A DNA stretch of 24,383 nucleotides from the IMG/VR virus record IMGVR_UViG_3300045010_000867, positions 1-24,383 of that record. One strand, written 5' to 3'. Both the position numbers and the translations under genes were made by a program. A model generated the notes under the pieces. The model had not been told where the DNA came from. It made no database searches and saw only the letters and a program-made list of their open reading frames with translations. Every line of letters starts with the position of its first letter. Position 1 is the first letter of the stretch. The stretch comes from a virus. Shown here piece by piece: positions 1 through 6,957 of this stretch.

Positions 1-861
1 TAACTGCCCACTGTTTATGGCCTGATCGTGAAGTCTTTTAATCGATGGACAATTTTTCCAGAGATTTTCTTTTTCAAAAGATTTTTCTTTTTCATTAAAA
101 AATTTTAATTTACTAGAACCATATTTATTAAAAGATTCTAAAAAATCTTTTGGTTTTGTTTTTTCTTCTTCCATTTGATAAGCAAATTGCCTGTACCATT
201 CATTCGCGCTCAAGGAAAATTCTTGTTCTTCAACTAAATTTTCTTTTTGTGTAGAACAGAAAGAAATGATGGAACTAATATCTGAATTTAAAATATTTTT
301 AGGAATTATATTTTTGTACAACCCGGTAGATTGATGCTTCGATCCTGATAGGCGCCACATTCTCCTGATATCATATACCGCAAAATCTAAAGATTCTATC
401 AAGTATTTTTCTTTAATTTTTGAAGCTATATATCTGAATATTTTTGGCAAATCGTTTGTTGGGTTTATTCCAAGAGCCATTGCTTCACATTCAATATGGA
501 AACCTTTTTTACCAGTAAAATAAACAATAACAGATTTTTCGGGAATATATTGTATTAAATAATTATACAGAAACTTTACTTCATTAAAGCATTTATTAAT
601 GTCGTCATTGTCTAAGTCGAAATAAAGTGATCCCAATCGAACGCAGTTGTCGATATCCTGAGAATCATAATGCCAAACCGAAGTATATAGCCCGGTATTG
701 TTGTGTAGTTTTCTATATTCGTCAATATTTTTAATATCGTAGAAAAGCGGACTATCGCCAATTTTATCCCTTATGACTCTATTTAGGGAGGGAACGTACC
801 TCGCAACTTCTACATACTTCCACTGATTAAGAAATTTTGTTTTATCTTTGGGCAGTTTCAC
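1..861 (-). CDS. archaeo-eukaryotic-type (AEP) DNA primase, 3' end outside window
   Basis: The 287 codons in the window read without a stop from a GTG at 861 to the window edge, so the C-terminus is missing. Three AEP catalytic motifs are visible in order: YFDLDND at residues 80-86 (metal ligands D82 and D84), FTGKKGFHIE at 115-124 (H122), and DIRRMWRLSGSKH at 164-176 (R170, S172, H176). A later CPSIKRL at 271-277 resembles the first cysteine of the PriL-type iron-sulfur region, which would make this a fused PriS/PriL-like enzyme, but the rest is cut off. It should make primers for phage replication beside the DnaB-like helicase two kilobases upstream. GTG is chosen because a TAA lies in frame 10 codons earlier and AAAGG stands 10 bases upstream. 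The GTG overlaps the previous stop as GTGA, suggesting translational coupling. The primase call is strong; the PriL-like part is inference. Confidence 0.85.
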   Translation of the reverse strand, partial: MKLPKDKTKFLNQWKYVEVARYVPSLNRVIRDKIGDSPLFYDIKNIDEYRKLHNNTGLYTSVWHYDSQDIDNCVRLGSLYFDLDNDDINKCFNEVKFLYNYLIQYIPEKSVIVYFTGKKGFHIECEAMALGINPTNDLPKIFRYIASKIKEKYLIESLDFAVYDIRRMWRLSGSKHQSTGLYKNIIPKNILNSDISSIISFCSTQKENLVEEQEFSLSANEWYRQFAYQMEEEKTKPKDFLESFNKYGSSKLKFFNEKEKSFEKENLWKNCPSIKRLHDQAINSGQL

Positions 862-1031
862 TTTAAAGAAACCTTTCCAATATCTTGATTATAGTTCCAT
901 ACTATATATTTGCAATTTTCTTTCATCTCGACGCTATGGGATCTATGATAAATTGATTCGTTAATATAGGTCTCTAGGGAATTCAGCAGAAGCAATCTTT
1001 TCTGTAGAACGTTAATTTTTTTGTTTATCAT
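858..1031 (-). CDS. small hypothetical protein, 57 aa
   Basis: This short frame starts at an ATG with AGGTGG seven bases upstream, overlaps the end of the HD-domain gene by 20 bases, and ends in a TGA that overlaps the GTG of the primase. These junctions match those of its neighbours, which is the main reason to believe it is a real gene. The product begins with a basic, leucine-rich helix-like stretch (KKINVLQKRLLLLNSLE near residues 4-20) followed by a mixed region rich in tyrosine and asparagine. I see no membrane segment, cysteine pattern or family motif. Its place between an HD hydrolase and the primase suggests a replication accessory role, but that is only context. Confidence 0.6.
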   Translation of the reverse strand: MINKKINVLQKRLLLLNSLETYINESIYHRSHSVEMKENCKYIVWNYNQDIGKVSLK

Positions 1032-1698
1032 CTGATTTCCACCTGTGCTCTATTATATTCTTTCCGTCAATTATTATATGCAGCTTTGAAGCTATATTAT
1101 CGGCTAAATGAACTATCATTTCCAATTGATTAGCGGGTGTTGTTTCTGGAATTGGAGACCAAGGACCCAAATGACATCTGATTAATCTAAGTATTGACTC
1201 AATAGTAATTTCATCAACAAAAAGAGTTGTAGACGAGGCTTCCGAGGTGTATTTTTTATCCTGGTCTATACACCATACAATAAATTTTTCTACAGTATAT
1301 GGATGAAATGGATCATATGTATATTGGTTTTCTGTAGGCTTCTTTATGCCCTTAGTAATATCATGAAGCAGACATGCTGCGTAAATCATATCTTTTTCTT
1401 CTGTGTCTATTACGTATGATTCGCAAATTATTTCTGCTGCTCTAACTACTCTTTTTGTATGTAAAACATTTCCACCCTCATCTCGCTCATCGATAGGATG
1501 ATATTCGTCAGAAAAACTAGAGGGCATCACCCAAAAATTTTCCGCCTTTAAAAGAACTGATCTTACAAAACTTTTAATATGAATTGAACAAATAAGATTA
1601 ATTTCATCCAATAGGGGAAAAAGGATTTTGTCTTCTTCTTCATTGTTTTTAAAAAATATATCTTCTTTTAATAAATCATCTAATATTGTTTTTTTCAT
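1012..1698 (-). CDS. HD-domain metal-dependent hydrolase
   Basis: The 228-residue product carries the HD superfamily pattern: H80 in NVLHTKR, the H112-D113 doublet in LLHDITKG, a further histidine at 176 in RCHLGPW, and D200 in HLADNIAS. These residues normally hold one or two metal ions and support hydrolysis of phosphomonoesters, nucleotides or phosphodiesters. The spacing suits a small stand-alone HD hydrolase rather than a multidomain RelA/SpoT protein. In this setting a nucleotide phosphatase or an oligonucleotide or cyclic nucleotide phosphodiesterase is possible, but the substrate cannot be read from the sequence. A longer reading from 1716 exists. The ATG at 1698 is preferred because it forms an ATGA overlap with the preceding stop and has GGGG nine bases upstream. 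Confidence 0.75.
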   Translation of the reverse strand: MKKTILDDLLKEDIFFKNNEEEDKILFPLLDEINLICSIHIKSFVRSVLLKAENFWVMPSSFSDEYHPIDERDEGGNVLHTKRVVRAAEIICESYVIDTEEKDMIYAACLLHDITKGIKKPTENQYTYDPFHPYTVEKFIVWCIDQDKKYTSEASSTTLFVDEITIESILRLIRCHLGPWSPIPETTPANQLEMIVHLADNIASKLHIIIDGKNIIEHRWKSDDKQKN

Positions 1699-1883
1699 TG
1701 CAAATCCCCGCTCCAAATTGGACCCTTGTCTTGAATAAAAATATTATATTCTTTATCTAAAATATAATAAATAAAGTCTGATAAATCAGAAAAACTCATA
1801 GATTCTGCCATTTGATTTATCTTTTTTGTTTGTTCTTTTGTAAATAGAATTCCAAGCCTAAAATTATCAGATTCTTCTAACAT
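1695..1883 (-). CDS. small ribbon-helix-helix-like protein, 62 aa
   Basis: The frame is open from 1976, but its first third lies inside the Cas4-like gene. The ATG at 1883 fits better: GAGAGG stands eight bases upstream, and the overlap with the previous gene falls to 17 bases. The 62-residue product has a short strand-like start (FRLGILFT) followed by two predicted helices, EQTKKINQMAESM and SDLSDFIYYILDKEYN. That strand-helix-helix order resembles Arc/CopG ribbon-helix-helix DNA-binding proteins, which act as dimers. The acidic N-terminus (MLEESDN) and the lack of basic residues in the putative strand weaken the match, so a protein-binding role is equally possible. The stop overlaps the next ATG as ATGA. 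Confidence 0.55.
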   Translation of the reverse strand: MLEESDNFRLGILFTKEQTKKINQMAESMSFSDLSDFIYYILDKEYNIFIQDKGPIWSGDLQ

Positions 1884-2658
1884 CTTTCCATCCTCTCCAT
1901 TTTGAGCATGGCTTATCAAATGGACATTTTTTACAGTACCAGGTAAGGCCTCTTCTCGGGACAAATGATTGTTCATCTACTATTTCTTCAGTCCAAAATT
2001 TTAAAGCCATAATGTCCTCTTCTTCTATATCATATTCTTGAAAAAAAATCTTCGGCTGCATAAAATCTATGTATCCAAATTTAGATTGTTTAACTTTAGT
2101 TGGATTTTTAAAACAATATGCGTGCTTCATTGCAGCAAAATCAATTTCATACATATTTTGATGACTGTCTTTGTAATTAAATAAAAACTTAATTACATAG
2201 TATTTTTTATTTTTAGCCAAAATAACATCAAAAGTATATTTAATCTTTGCCCTTTGACCAATTGGAACAACACATTGATCATTAATTGATATTGGTATAT
2301 AATCTTGATCACTAAAGTTTTTGTGAAAAGAAAGAAGTACTGCGGCGGCCTTGGTTGTCAGACTAGCATTATTTCCATAGGCGCTCTCATGCTTTTCTGT
2401 AATAATATCATAATCAGAAATATCTTTTGAAAACCATAGTTTTTCCCACCTATTTAAAAGTGAAGCATACGAGGGGGCATATCCGCCTTGTTTTTTGTAA
2501 AAAAAGTAATAAATAATTTCTTTTATGGTGTTTTCAAATCTTTCAGATATAAGATCCCTGCCATAAATTTTTTCAGGCATTTTGTCTTCATGTCTATATT
2601 TGTATAAAAGTGCACATGTTTGATAGTCCTTAAGGGATTTTGTGGTAATAAGTTTCAT
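1867..2658 (-). CDS. Cas4/RecB-like iron-sulfur protein, nuclease residues apparently degraded
   Basis: The 263-residue product shows the four-cysteine arrangement of Cas4/AddB-type PD-(D/E)XK exonucleases: C15 in DYQTCALLYKY near the N-terminus and C242-x2-C245-x5-C251 near the C-terminus, which would hold a 4Fe-4S cluster. A candidate first catalytic aspartate is D144 in YTFDVILAK. The following strand reads KYYVIKFLF (152-160), where active members have an acidic residue and then lysine (for example VIDYK). That pair is not present in register, and the usual QxxxY motif downstream is only partly recognisable as DFAAMKHAY. The fold call is therefore good but activity is doubtful. ATG overlaps the helicase stop as TAATG, with GGAG ten bases upstream. 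A DNA-end or ssDNA-binding replication or recombination accessory role is inferred from the neighbours. Confidence 0.65.
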   Translation of the reverse strand: MKLITTKSLKDYQTCALLYKYRHEDKMPEKIYGRDLISERFENTIKEIIYYFFYKKQGGYAPSYASLLNRWEKLWFSKDISDYDIITEKHESAYGNNASLTTKAAAVLLSFHKNFSDQDYIPISINDQCVVPIGQRAKIKYTFDVILAKNKKYYVIKFLFNYKDSHQNMYEIDFAAMKHAYCFKNPTKVKQSKFGYIDFMQPKIFFQEYDIEEEDIMALKFWTEEIVDEQSFVPRRGLTWYCKKCPFDKPCSKWRGWKDVRRI

Positions 2659-4118
2659 TATGAAAAATCTCCATTATTTAGTAAATCATCTAGTATCGAA
2701 GACGCATCGTAGGATGCAGAAGTAACCATTTCGTATTCCTCATAGGTTTTTTTTGAATCTACATACCTAACGAGCGGTGGCTCATAAGAGAAGGTAGAGC
2801 CAGTTATTCTATTTTTTGGTATTTGCAGTTGCATAATGTTTTCGTCTTCTGAGTCATCTCCGCTAATAAGCCTTTTTTCAGTAATGAATATTGTAACTGC
2901 ACACTTTTGCTGAATTGCCAAAGAACCGCCTGTGTCAGACTGCAGCACAACCTCTCTTCTTTCTTTCATTCTATTAGAATTTTCTTGTGCTGTAATTATT
3001 AAAACACAATTCATATCTCTTGCAAGTTTTTCTAAGCGAACCATCATTTCCTCAAATTCACCCCATCTTGCCCTGCCCTTTGATCTGGTAAACATAGATT
3101 GAATAGTATCGATGACAATGACATCTGGTATGTGTTTATTTTGTAAAAGAATTTCTCTTAGCCATTTTTCAAGATCCTCAAAATATGGAGTGTCGGGATC
3201 GTGCTTAATCATTAGGCGATCACCCCATTTAATAAGTCTATCCATAAATGCAGAGATGTATTTATTTTTATCTTCCACATTCCATTTAGCCATTTCAGCA
3301 TATACGTTTCTGCCTATAATTTGTGTCATTAGAATTTTTTCCCAATGACTTCTTGCTTCTTCATAATTAATGTATAAGACCCTATAGCCATTGTCCAGCC
3401 AGTGATTAACTAGGCATTTTGCAAATGTGCTTTTACCCTTCCCTGACGCTGCAATAATTGCATGAACGGATCCTCTGTAAAAACCCCCATCGTTCGTATA
3501 TCCCATGGCTCTATTCAGGGATTTGTATTGGGTAGGAAGAAAGTCTGGAGCATCTAGTAGAGAATCAATTTTTTCTATTATTTCTTTAGATGTTACCACT
3601 CCGTCGTAGGGATTATAGTTGATTTGATTTTCGAGGGTTGTTATCTCAATCGCCAAAGATGTCATCTTTGATAGGTCTTCTTCGGACTTAAGACCTTTTT
3701 GACTTAAAATAAATTCAAGTTCTTTAAGAAGATTTCTTTGTTTAATCTTATTATATTTATGCTTTATAACTTTTGTTACAGCTTCTGGAGTAGACAAATC
3801 CATAGTGCTTAATGCATTCATAATCAGATCAACACCGTGTTGACCACTTAAAGCTTCGTATAAATCACTTTCGGTCTGCATCCATGTTTTAAATGCAACT
3901 GGGTCTACTATGTTTAGTTCGGTAGATGTAGAATAGGCAATAAGAGCCTTGTAAAATTCATTTATTCCGCTTTGGCCCTCCAAAAGGCCAACCATATCTA
4001 CTTGTAGATTGTTTTTAAAAAAAGATATTGCGCCCGGCTGCCTAAATGACAGGGCGAATATTTGATATTCTATCGGATATAGATCAGAAGAACTTTGCGT
4101 AAATGATCTATCTGTCAT
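2658..4118 (-). CDS. DnaB-like replicative helicase
   Basis: The 486-residue protein has the layout of a phage DnaB-type helicase. The N-terminal half is helical and would serve in hexamer assembly. The C-terminal RecA-like ATPase starts near residue 200. Walker A is AASGKGKST at 223-231, with the first glycine replaced by alanine. A catalytic glutamate lies in NYEEA (251-255), Walker B is VIVID at 333-337, a sensor glutamine lies in ITAQEN (375-380), and the KNRITG segment (435-440) matches the DnaB arginine-finger region. It would unwind DNA at the fork and cooperate with the AEP primase downstream. The start overlaps the endonuclease gene by 11 bases with a weak AAGAAG upstream, so translation is probably coupled. 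RadA- or KaiC-like ATPases share these motifs, but the helical N-terminal domain and the order of motifs favour DnaB. Confidence 0.88.
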   Translation of the reverse strand: MTDRSFTQSSSDLYPIEYQIFALSFRQPGAISFFKNNLQVDMVGLLEGQSGINEFYKALIAYSTSTELNIVDPVAFKTWMQTESDLYEALSGQHGVDLIMNALSTMDLSTPEAVTKVIKHKYNKIKQRNLLKELEFILSQKGLKSEEDLSKMTSLAIEITTLENQINYNPYDGVVTSKEIIEKIDSLLDAPDFLPTQYKSLNRAMGYTNDGGFYRGSVHAIIAASGKGKSTFAKCLVNHWLDNGYRVLYINYEEARSHWEKILMTQIIGRNVYAEMAKWNVEDKNKYISAFMDRLIKWGDRLMIKHDPDTPYFEDLEKWLREILLQNKHIPDVIVIDTIQSMFTRSKGRARWGEFEEMMVRLEKLARDMNCVLIITAQENSNRMKERREVVLQSDTGGSLAIQQKCAVTIFITEKRLISGDDSEDENIMQLQIPKNRITGSTFSYEPPLVRYVDSKKTYEEYEMVTSASYDASSILDDLLNNGDFS

Positions 4119-4761
4119 AATGCTTCTTGTTGTTGTTCTTCATCTTTTTGTACATATCTCTTTTTCTTTTGTTATATTTTTTTTTCTGTTGTTGATAATA
4201 TTGATTGTTTTTAATATTGTTTTTTTCAGGGCTATTTTTTACATCGGGTTTTGCATTTCTTATGGCCTGTAGTATTCTATCATATACCGCTTCTTCTGTA
4301 AGAAGATCGTTATATCTAAAAACAACAAGAACTATTCCTAATTCTTGGCACTTCTGCATTTTCTTTTCATCTCTCTTTAAAGCCTGCTCAAAGTCATATT
4401 TAGATTCATAAAATCTTTGTGTATAATAAAAATGTTGTCTTCCGTGAAACTCTGCTGCTATTTTGTACGATGGACAATACACATCCAGCTTAAGCCTGTC
4501 ACCAATATGATATTCGTTAAGAATCTTCTGTCCAGGCAGAAGTTTTTTCATAACATGAGTTAAGGCAGATTGTCCCCTAGAAGACTTTCTCTTTTGTTCT
4601 TTTATCCAACCAAGACCAAGAGAAGATATTCTCTTATTTAAATCATTATAAGATAAATCTATTTCTTTAGCTATTGCCGATAAAGTTAAATTAGAATCTA
4701 ATAACAAATCTATAAGAAAAAGATTATCTTCCTCATCAGTTCTTAAATGGTTTTTCTTCAT
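4108..4761 (-). CDS. Vsr/DUF559-like endonuclease with N-terminal helix-turn-helix
   Basis: The 217-residue protein starts with a likely helix-turn-helix (TLSAIAKEIDLSYNDLNKRI, about 26-45). A Vsr-fold nuclease core follows: an upstream glutamate near 83, D93 in LKLDVYCP, E104-x-H106 in AAEFHGRQHF, and RDEKKMQKC (130-138) with the strand IVLVVFRYND. This acidic/histidine pattern is typical of PD-(D/E)XK enzymes related to Vsr, DUF559 and the EDxHD homing endonucleases of phages. The C-terminal 45 residues are a basic, asparagine- and glutamine-rich low-complexity tail that could bind DNA. The ATG lies 26 bases inside the preceding gene and lacks a clear ribosome-binding site. It may process replication or recombination intermediates, or act as a free-standing homing enzyme; there is no intron or split gene nearby to support the latter. 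Confidence 0.65.
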   Translation of the reverse strand: MKKNHLRTDEEDNLFLIDLLLDSNLTLSAIAKEIDLSYNDLNKRISSLGLGWIKEQKRKSSRGQSALTHVMKKLLPGQKILNEYHIGDRLKLDVYCPSYKIAAEFHGRQHFYYTQRFYESKYDFEQALKRDEKKMQKCQELGIVLVVFRYNDLLTEEAVYDRILQAIRNAKPDVKNSPEKNNIKNNQYYQQQKKKYNKRKRDMYKKMKNNNKKHYDR

Positions 4762-5419
4762 TAAATGTTGCTCTGTCTAAAGACTCAGTTTTTGAAAAAC
4801 TTACTATTTTGCCTAGATCGAGGATAGAAAGATCAAATCTATTCCAAATTGTTTGAGCTAAACCAGCCGAAAAAACAGGGCAGTCTAATATAACTACACT
4901 ACCCTGATTTTTGACTTCATCTATAGAATTGCATATTTGATCAAGTCTGTCATAATAATTACTATAGGGAACATGTATATATGCTGCAGGGAAACCAAAA
5001 AGTTTAGTTATATATTTTTTATCATTAAATGATATAATAATAAACGGTGTATTTTTAATATAAAATTCAACAAAGGCATTAAATACAAATTTACTAGAAT
5101 GATAATAATTCTCTAATGTCGATGAATTAAAATATATTGGATCATCTTTAAAAAGAGATAAATCAAAATTATCATTTTTTTCTATAAAATGAGTAAACGA
5201 AGGGGGAATTGCTTTCATATAAGCGGGGTCTTTGATCAAAAATGATTTAGTAATTTCGCTCACAAAAGATGGAGGTATTGCTACGCTCTCGGATAAAGCC
5301 AATGCGAGCAGTGTGGGTTTTGGAAATGATACAAAAGCATACTTGTTTTTGCCTAACATTTTTTTTGTAAGCGTTTGAATAGTTTGTGTTTGGGTTGCTA
5401 TTTTGATTTTATTTTTCAT
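4736..5419 (-). CDS. putative GT-D-fold (DUF1792-like) glycosyltransferase-related protein
   Basis: The 227-residue product resembles the GT-D/DUF1792 fold. It has an N-terminal helix-rich segment leading to a strand (KYAFVSFPKP), a central region rich in aromatic residues, and a C-terminal block with strand VVILDCPVFSAGLAQTIW and then LSILDLGKIVSF. This corresponds to the family's 'lilislGPtA..La..l....~~iDiG' region. The family's metal-binding 'GDGE' near the first strand is not present; PKPT stands there instead. So either this is a divergent or non-catalytic member, or the family call is only structural. Start is ATG 5419, six bases after a GGAG, one base after the stop of the preceding glycosyltransferase. 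That adjacency suggests the two proteins act on the same glycan. Family assignment is moderate to weak. Confidence 0.45.
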   Translation of the reverse strand: MKNKIKIATQTQTIQTLTKKMLGKNKYAFVSFPKPTLLALALSESVAIPPSFVSEITKSFLIKDPAYMKAIPPSFTHFIEKNDNFDLSLFKDDPIYFNSSTLENYYHSSKFVFNAFVEFYIKNTPFIIISFNDKKYITKLFGFPAAYIHVPYSNYYDRLDQICNSIDEVKNQGSVVILDCPVFSAGLAQTIWNRFDLSILDLGKIVSFSKTESLDRATFNEEKPFKN

Positions 5420-5420
5420 A

Positions 5421-6131
5421 TCATACTCCAAAATTTCCCCAATTAATTAATATTGGATTTTTATCCATTATTGATTCTATGTGATTTATACTATGAAATT
5501 CACCATTATCTAATGTAGAATACCTTTTATATTTTGCTATTTTATCCTCATCCCTTTCATATCCCATATGTTTCATAATTAATCCTGATCTTAACCAATA
5601 ATTTCTTTGCCTTATCCAATCTCTAACATATGATGGCTCAGAGCCACACGCAAGTCTTCTGTTTGCAAATCCACCATTTTCTTTGAAACGAAAAATACGT
5701 GAACTATTATTAGGTGCCCAAAGTTTGTCCTGTCTATATTGATTTGCATTCCACATATGATAGAACTTTACATTTATTACATCAAACTCAGATCTATTTA
5801 AAACATCTTTAATATTTAAAATATCAAGATTTTCTTGTACATAGAGCATTTCGTCACAATCTATGGCAATTATCCAATCGCCGACCTTAGCGTGTTCAGA
5901 CAAATTACCCCAGGCATAGGCGCGCAACTGCCCCTCATGCTTAGGGAATAATGGTTCTGAAGTTCGGTATGTCAAACAGTATTTTTTAGCCAAAGAAAGT
6001 GTGTCATCATCAGAGCAATCGTCGGTAAAAATGATTTGATCTACTTGATCGGAAATTCTCTGCAGAACTTTCTCTAAATATCTATTTTGTTCATTTCTGC
6101 CCACCATTTGAGCATAGACTTTTGTATTCAT
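5421..6131 (-). CDS. family 2 (GT-A) glycosyltransferase
   Basis: From ATG 6131 the product is 236 residues. It starts with the nucleotide-sugar binding pattern of family 2 transferases: the first strand KVYAQMVGRNEQ, then IIFTDDCSDDDT (33-44), and a DxD metal site at D91-C-D93 in IIAIDCDEML. The acceptor half contains YHMWNANQYR and a C-terminal basic HMGYERDEDKIAKYKRY. It should transfer one sugar from a nucleotide-sugar donor to an unknown acceptor in the cytoplasm; no membrane segment is visible. The frame is open from 6167, but those first codons lie in an intergenic hairpin. ATG 6131 has GGAG six bases upstream, so it is the better start. It is followed after one base by the GT-D-like gene. 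Confidence 0.8.
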   Translation of the reverse strand: MNTKVYAQMVGRNEQNRYLEKVLQRISDQVDQIIFTDDCSDDDTLSLAKKYCLTYRTSEPLFPKHEGQLRAYAWGNLSEHAKVGDWIIAIDCDEMLYVQENLDILNIKDVLNRSEFDVINVKFYHMWNANQYRQDKLWAPNNSSRIFRFKENGGFANRRLACGSEPSYVRDWIRQRNYWLRSGLIMKHMGYERDEDKIAKYKRYSTLDNGEFHSINHIESIMDKNPILINWGNFGV

Positions 6132-6147
6132 TTTTTTCTCCATGCTA

Positions 6148-6187
6148 AAGGAGGGGGCATTACCCACACCAGCAACGCCCCCTCCTT
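6148..6187 (-). terminator. hairpin, likely terminator or processing site after the 61-aa gene
   Basis: An exact 11-base inverted repeat (AAGGAGGGGGC and its complement) spans 6148-6158 and 6177-6187. The 18-base spacer can extend the stem by five weaker pairs (GUUGC with GUAAU), leaving an eight-base loop. It begins nine bases after the stop of the 61-aa gene. Only three U residues follow the stem, so termination may be partial, allowing read-through into the glycosyltransferase whose start is about 16 bases further on. Confidence 0.6.
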
Positions 6188-6195
6188 GCCAATAA

Positions 6196-6381
6196 TTACT
6201 GAATTTCTAGCATCTCCCTAACTTCTACGGCGGAGATACGCTCTACAGCCGTGTTCGTAGAGAGAATTTCGCCCTTGGTATTCTTGCGGCCAAGAGCAGT
6301 CTTCTCTGCTTCAGACTTATTTCTTGCCCTAACAAGAAATGAAGTCGTAACCTCAAAGTAGTTAAATTTATTATCTGACAT
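6196..6381 (-). CDS. small conserved-looking hypothetical protein, 61 aa, with own promoter
   Basis: The frame is open from 6483, but the ATG at 6381 has a near-perfect AAGGAG five bases upstream, and the upstream part holds a promoter, so the product is 61 residues. It starts with SDNKFNYFEVTTSFLVRAR, probably two short strands, followed by a charged helix (NKSEAEKTALG) and a C-terminal helix VEVREMLEIQ. There are no cysteines, membrane segments or catalytic motifs. The strand-helix pattern resembles many small soluble phage proteins of unknown role. Its base composition is richer in G+C than its neighbours. With a consensus promoter before it and a strong hairpin after it, it looks like a separately and strongly expressed unit. 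Confidence 0.75.
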   Translation of the reverse strand: MSDNKFNYFEVTTSFLVRARNKSEAEKTALGRKNTKGEILSTNTAVERISAVEVREMLEIQ

Positions 6382-6421
6382 GTATTCTCCTTCGTGACCG
6401 TAGTGATTAATTGCAGTTGAT

Positions 6422-6450
6422 ATTATACCTACATCGCAAAAAGAAATCAA
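6422..6450 (-). promoter_or_regulatory. sigma70-like promoter of the 61-aa gene
   Basis: On the minus strand TTGATT (6450-6445) is followed after exactly 17 bases by a perfect TATAAT (6427-6422). Transcription would start near 6415, giving a leader of about 35 bases that contains the strong AAGGAG site. The element lies in the 116-base gap between the nuclease gene and the 61-aa gene. Confidence 0.75.
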
Positions 6451-6497
6451 CTTTAAGTCGCAAAATCTTTTTGTTTTAGCCAAAAATAACGTCTACG

Positions 6498-6899
6498 CTA
6501 ATTATCTTTCTTAAATTCTGTCCAGGTCTTATCACCTACACCATAGTACTCCCTGGCAAGACCAGCGGCCACTATATCGGCATTAAGGCAGTTGCCACCT
6601 GAATCCCAAACCTTGGCTAATACTCTTCCGTATTTTTCATTCTTATTGATTATTGTTTCAATCTTTACTTTATGATTTGCGCGAGTTAACCACTGATCGG
6701 TAAACTCTTTAGCGGCTAATCCCTTTTGTTTTTCTTCAAGATTTAAAGTACGGCTTTCTGGCGTGTTTACGCCGTAAAGACGAACCCTGCCCTTTTTAAG
6801 GGTATCAAAACCCAAATCAATAATGATATCAAATGTATCGCCATCGATAACTTTTTTTATTTCTGCGTTATAAATCCAAGGATTTAATTTATCTGACAT
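6498..6899 (-). CDS. staphylococcal nuclease-like (SNase/TNase) protein
   Basis: The 133-residue protein matches the SNase OB-fold core. KKVIDGDTFDI (15-25) has the aspartate at D21, RVRLYGVNTPES (38-49) has R40 and E48 as the counterparts of catalytic R35 and E43, and KYGRVLAKV (89-97) has R92 for R87. Position 45 is asparagine where the calcium ligand D40 of the staphylococcal enzyme is aspartate. No signal peptide is present, so it acts in the cytoplasm, probably degrading host DNA or RNA to recycle nucleotides. ATG 6899 is preceded by AAAGGAAG. The gene has its own promoter overlapping the end of the methyltransferase gene. Length is close to a minimal SNase domain. Confidence 0.85.
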   Translation of the reverse strand: MSDKLNPWIYNAEIKKVIDGDTFDIIIDLGFDTLKKGRVRLYGVNTPESRTLNLEEKQKGLAAKEFTDQWLTRANHKVKIETIINKNEKYGRVLAKVWDSGGNCLNADIVAAGLAREYYGVGDKTWTEFKKDN

Positions 6900-6928
6900 A
6901 TACTTCCTTTGATCATTGTATATATTGA

Positions 6929-6957
6929 ATTATAGCAGTAATATAATATTTTGTCCA
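6929..6957 (-). promoter_or_regulatory. sigma70-like promoter with extended -10, upstream of the SNase gene
   Basis: TGGACA (6957-6952) is followed by a 17-base spacer and TATAAT (6934-6929). The bases before the -10 are TGC, giving an extended -10. The -10 overlaps the TAA stop of the methyltransferase gene. Expected start is near 6922, with a leader of about 23 bases that carries AAAGGAAG. Confidence 0.7.

Noticed and set aside
1021-1060. TATAAT and TTGACG near the end of the HD gene as a promoter for the primase
   Set aside because: The two elements are only 7 bases apart in coding sequence, and TATAAT is expected by chance in DNA this rich in A+T.
1695-1976. Longer 93-codon version of the small ribbon-helix-helix-like gene
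   Set aside because: Its first 31 codons lie in the Cys-rich end of the Cas4-like gene; the internal ATG at 1883 has a better ribosome-binding site and a normal overlap.
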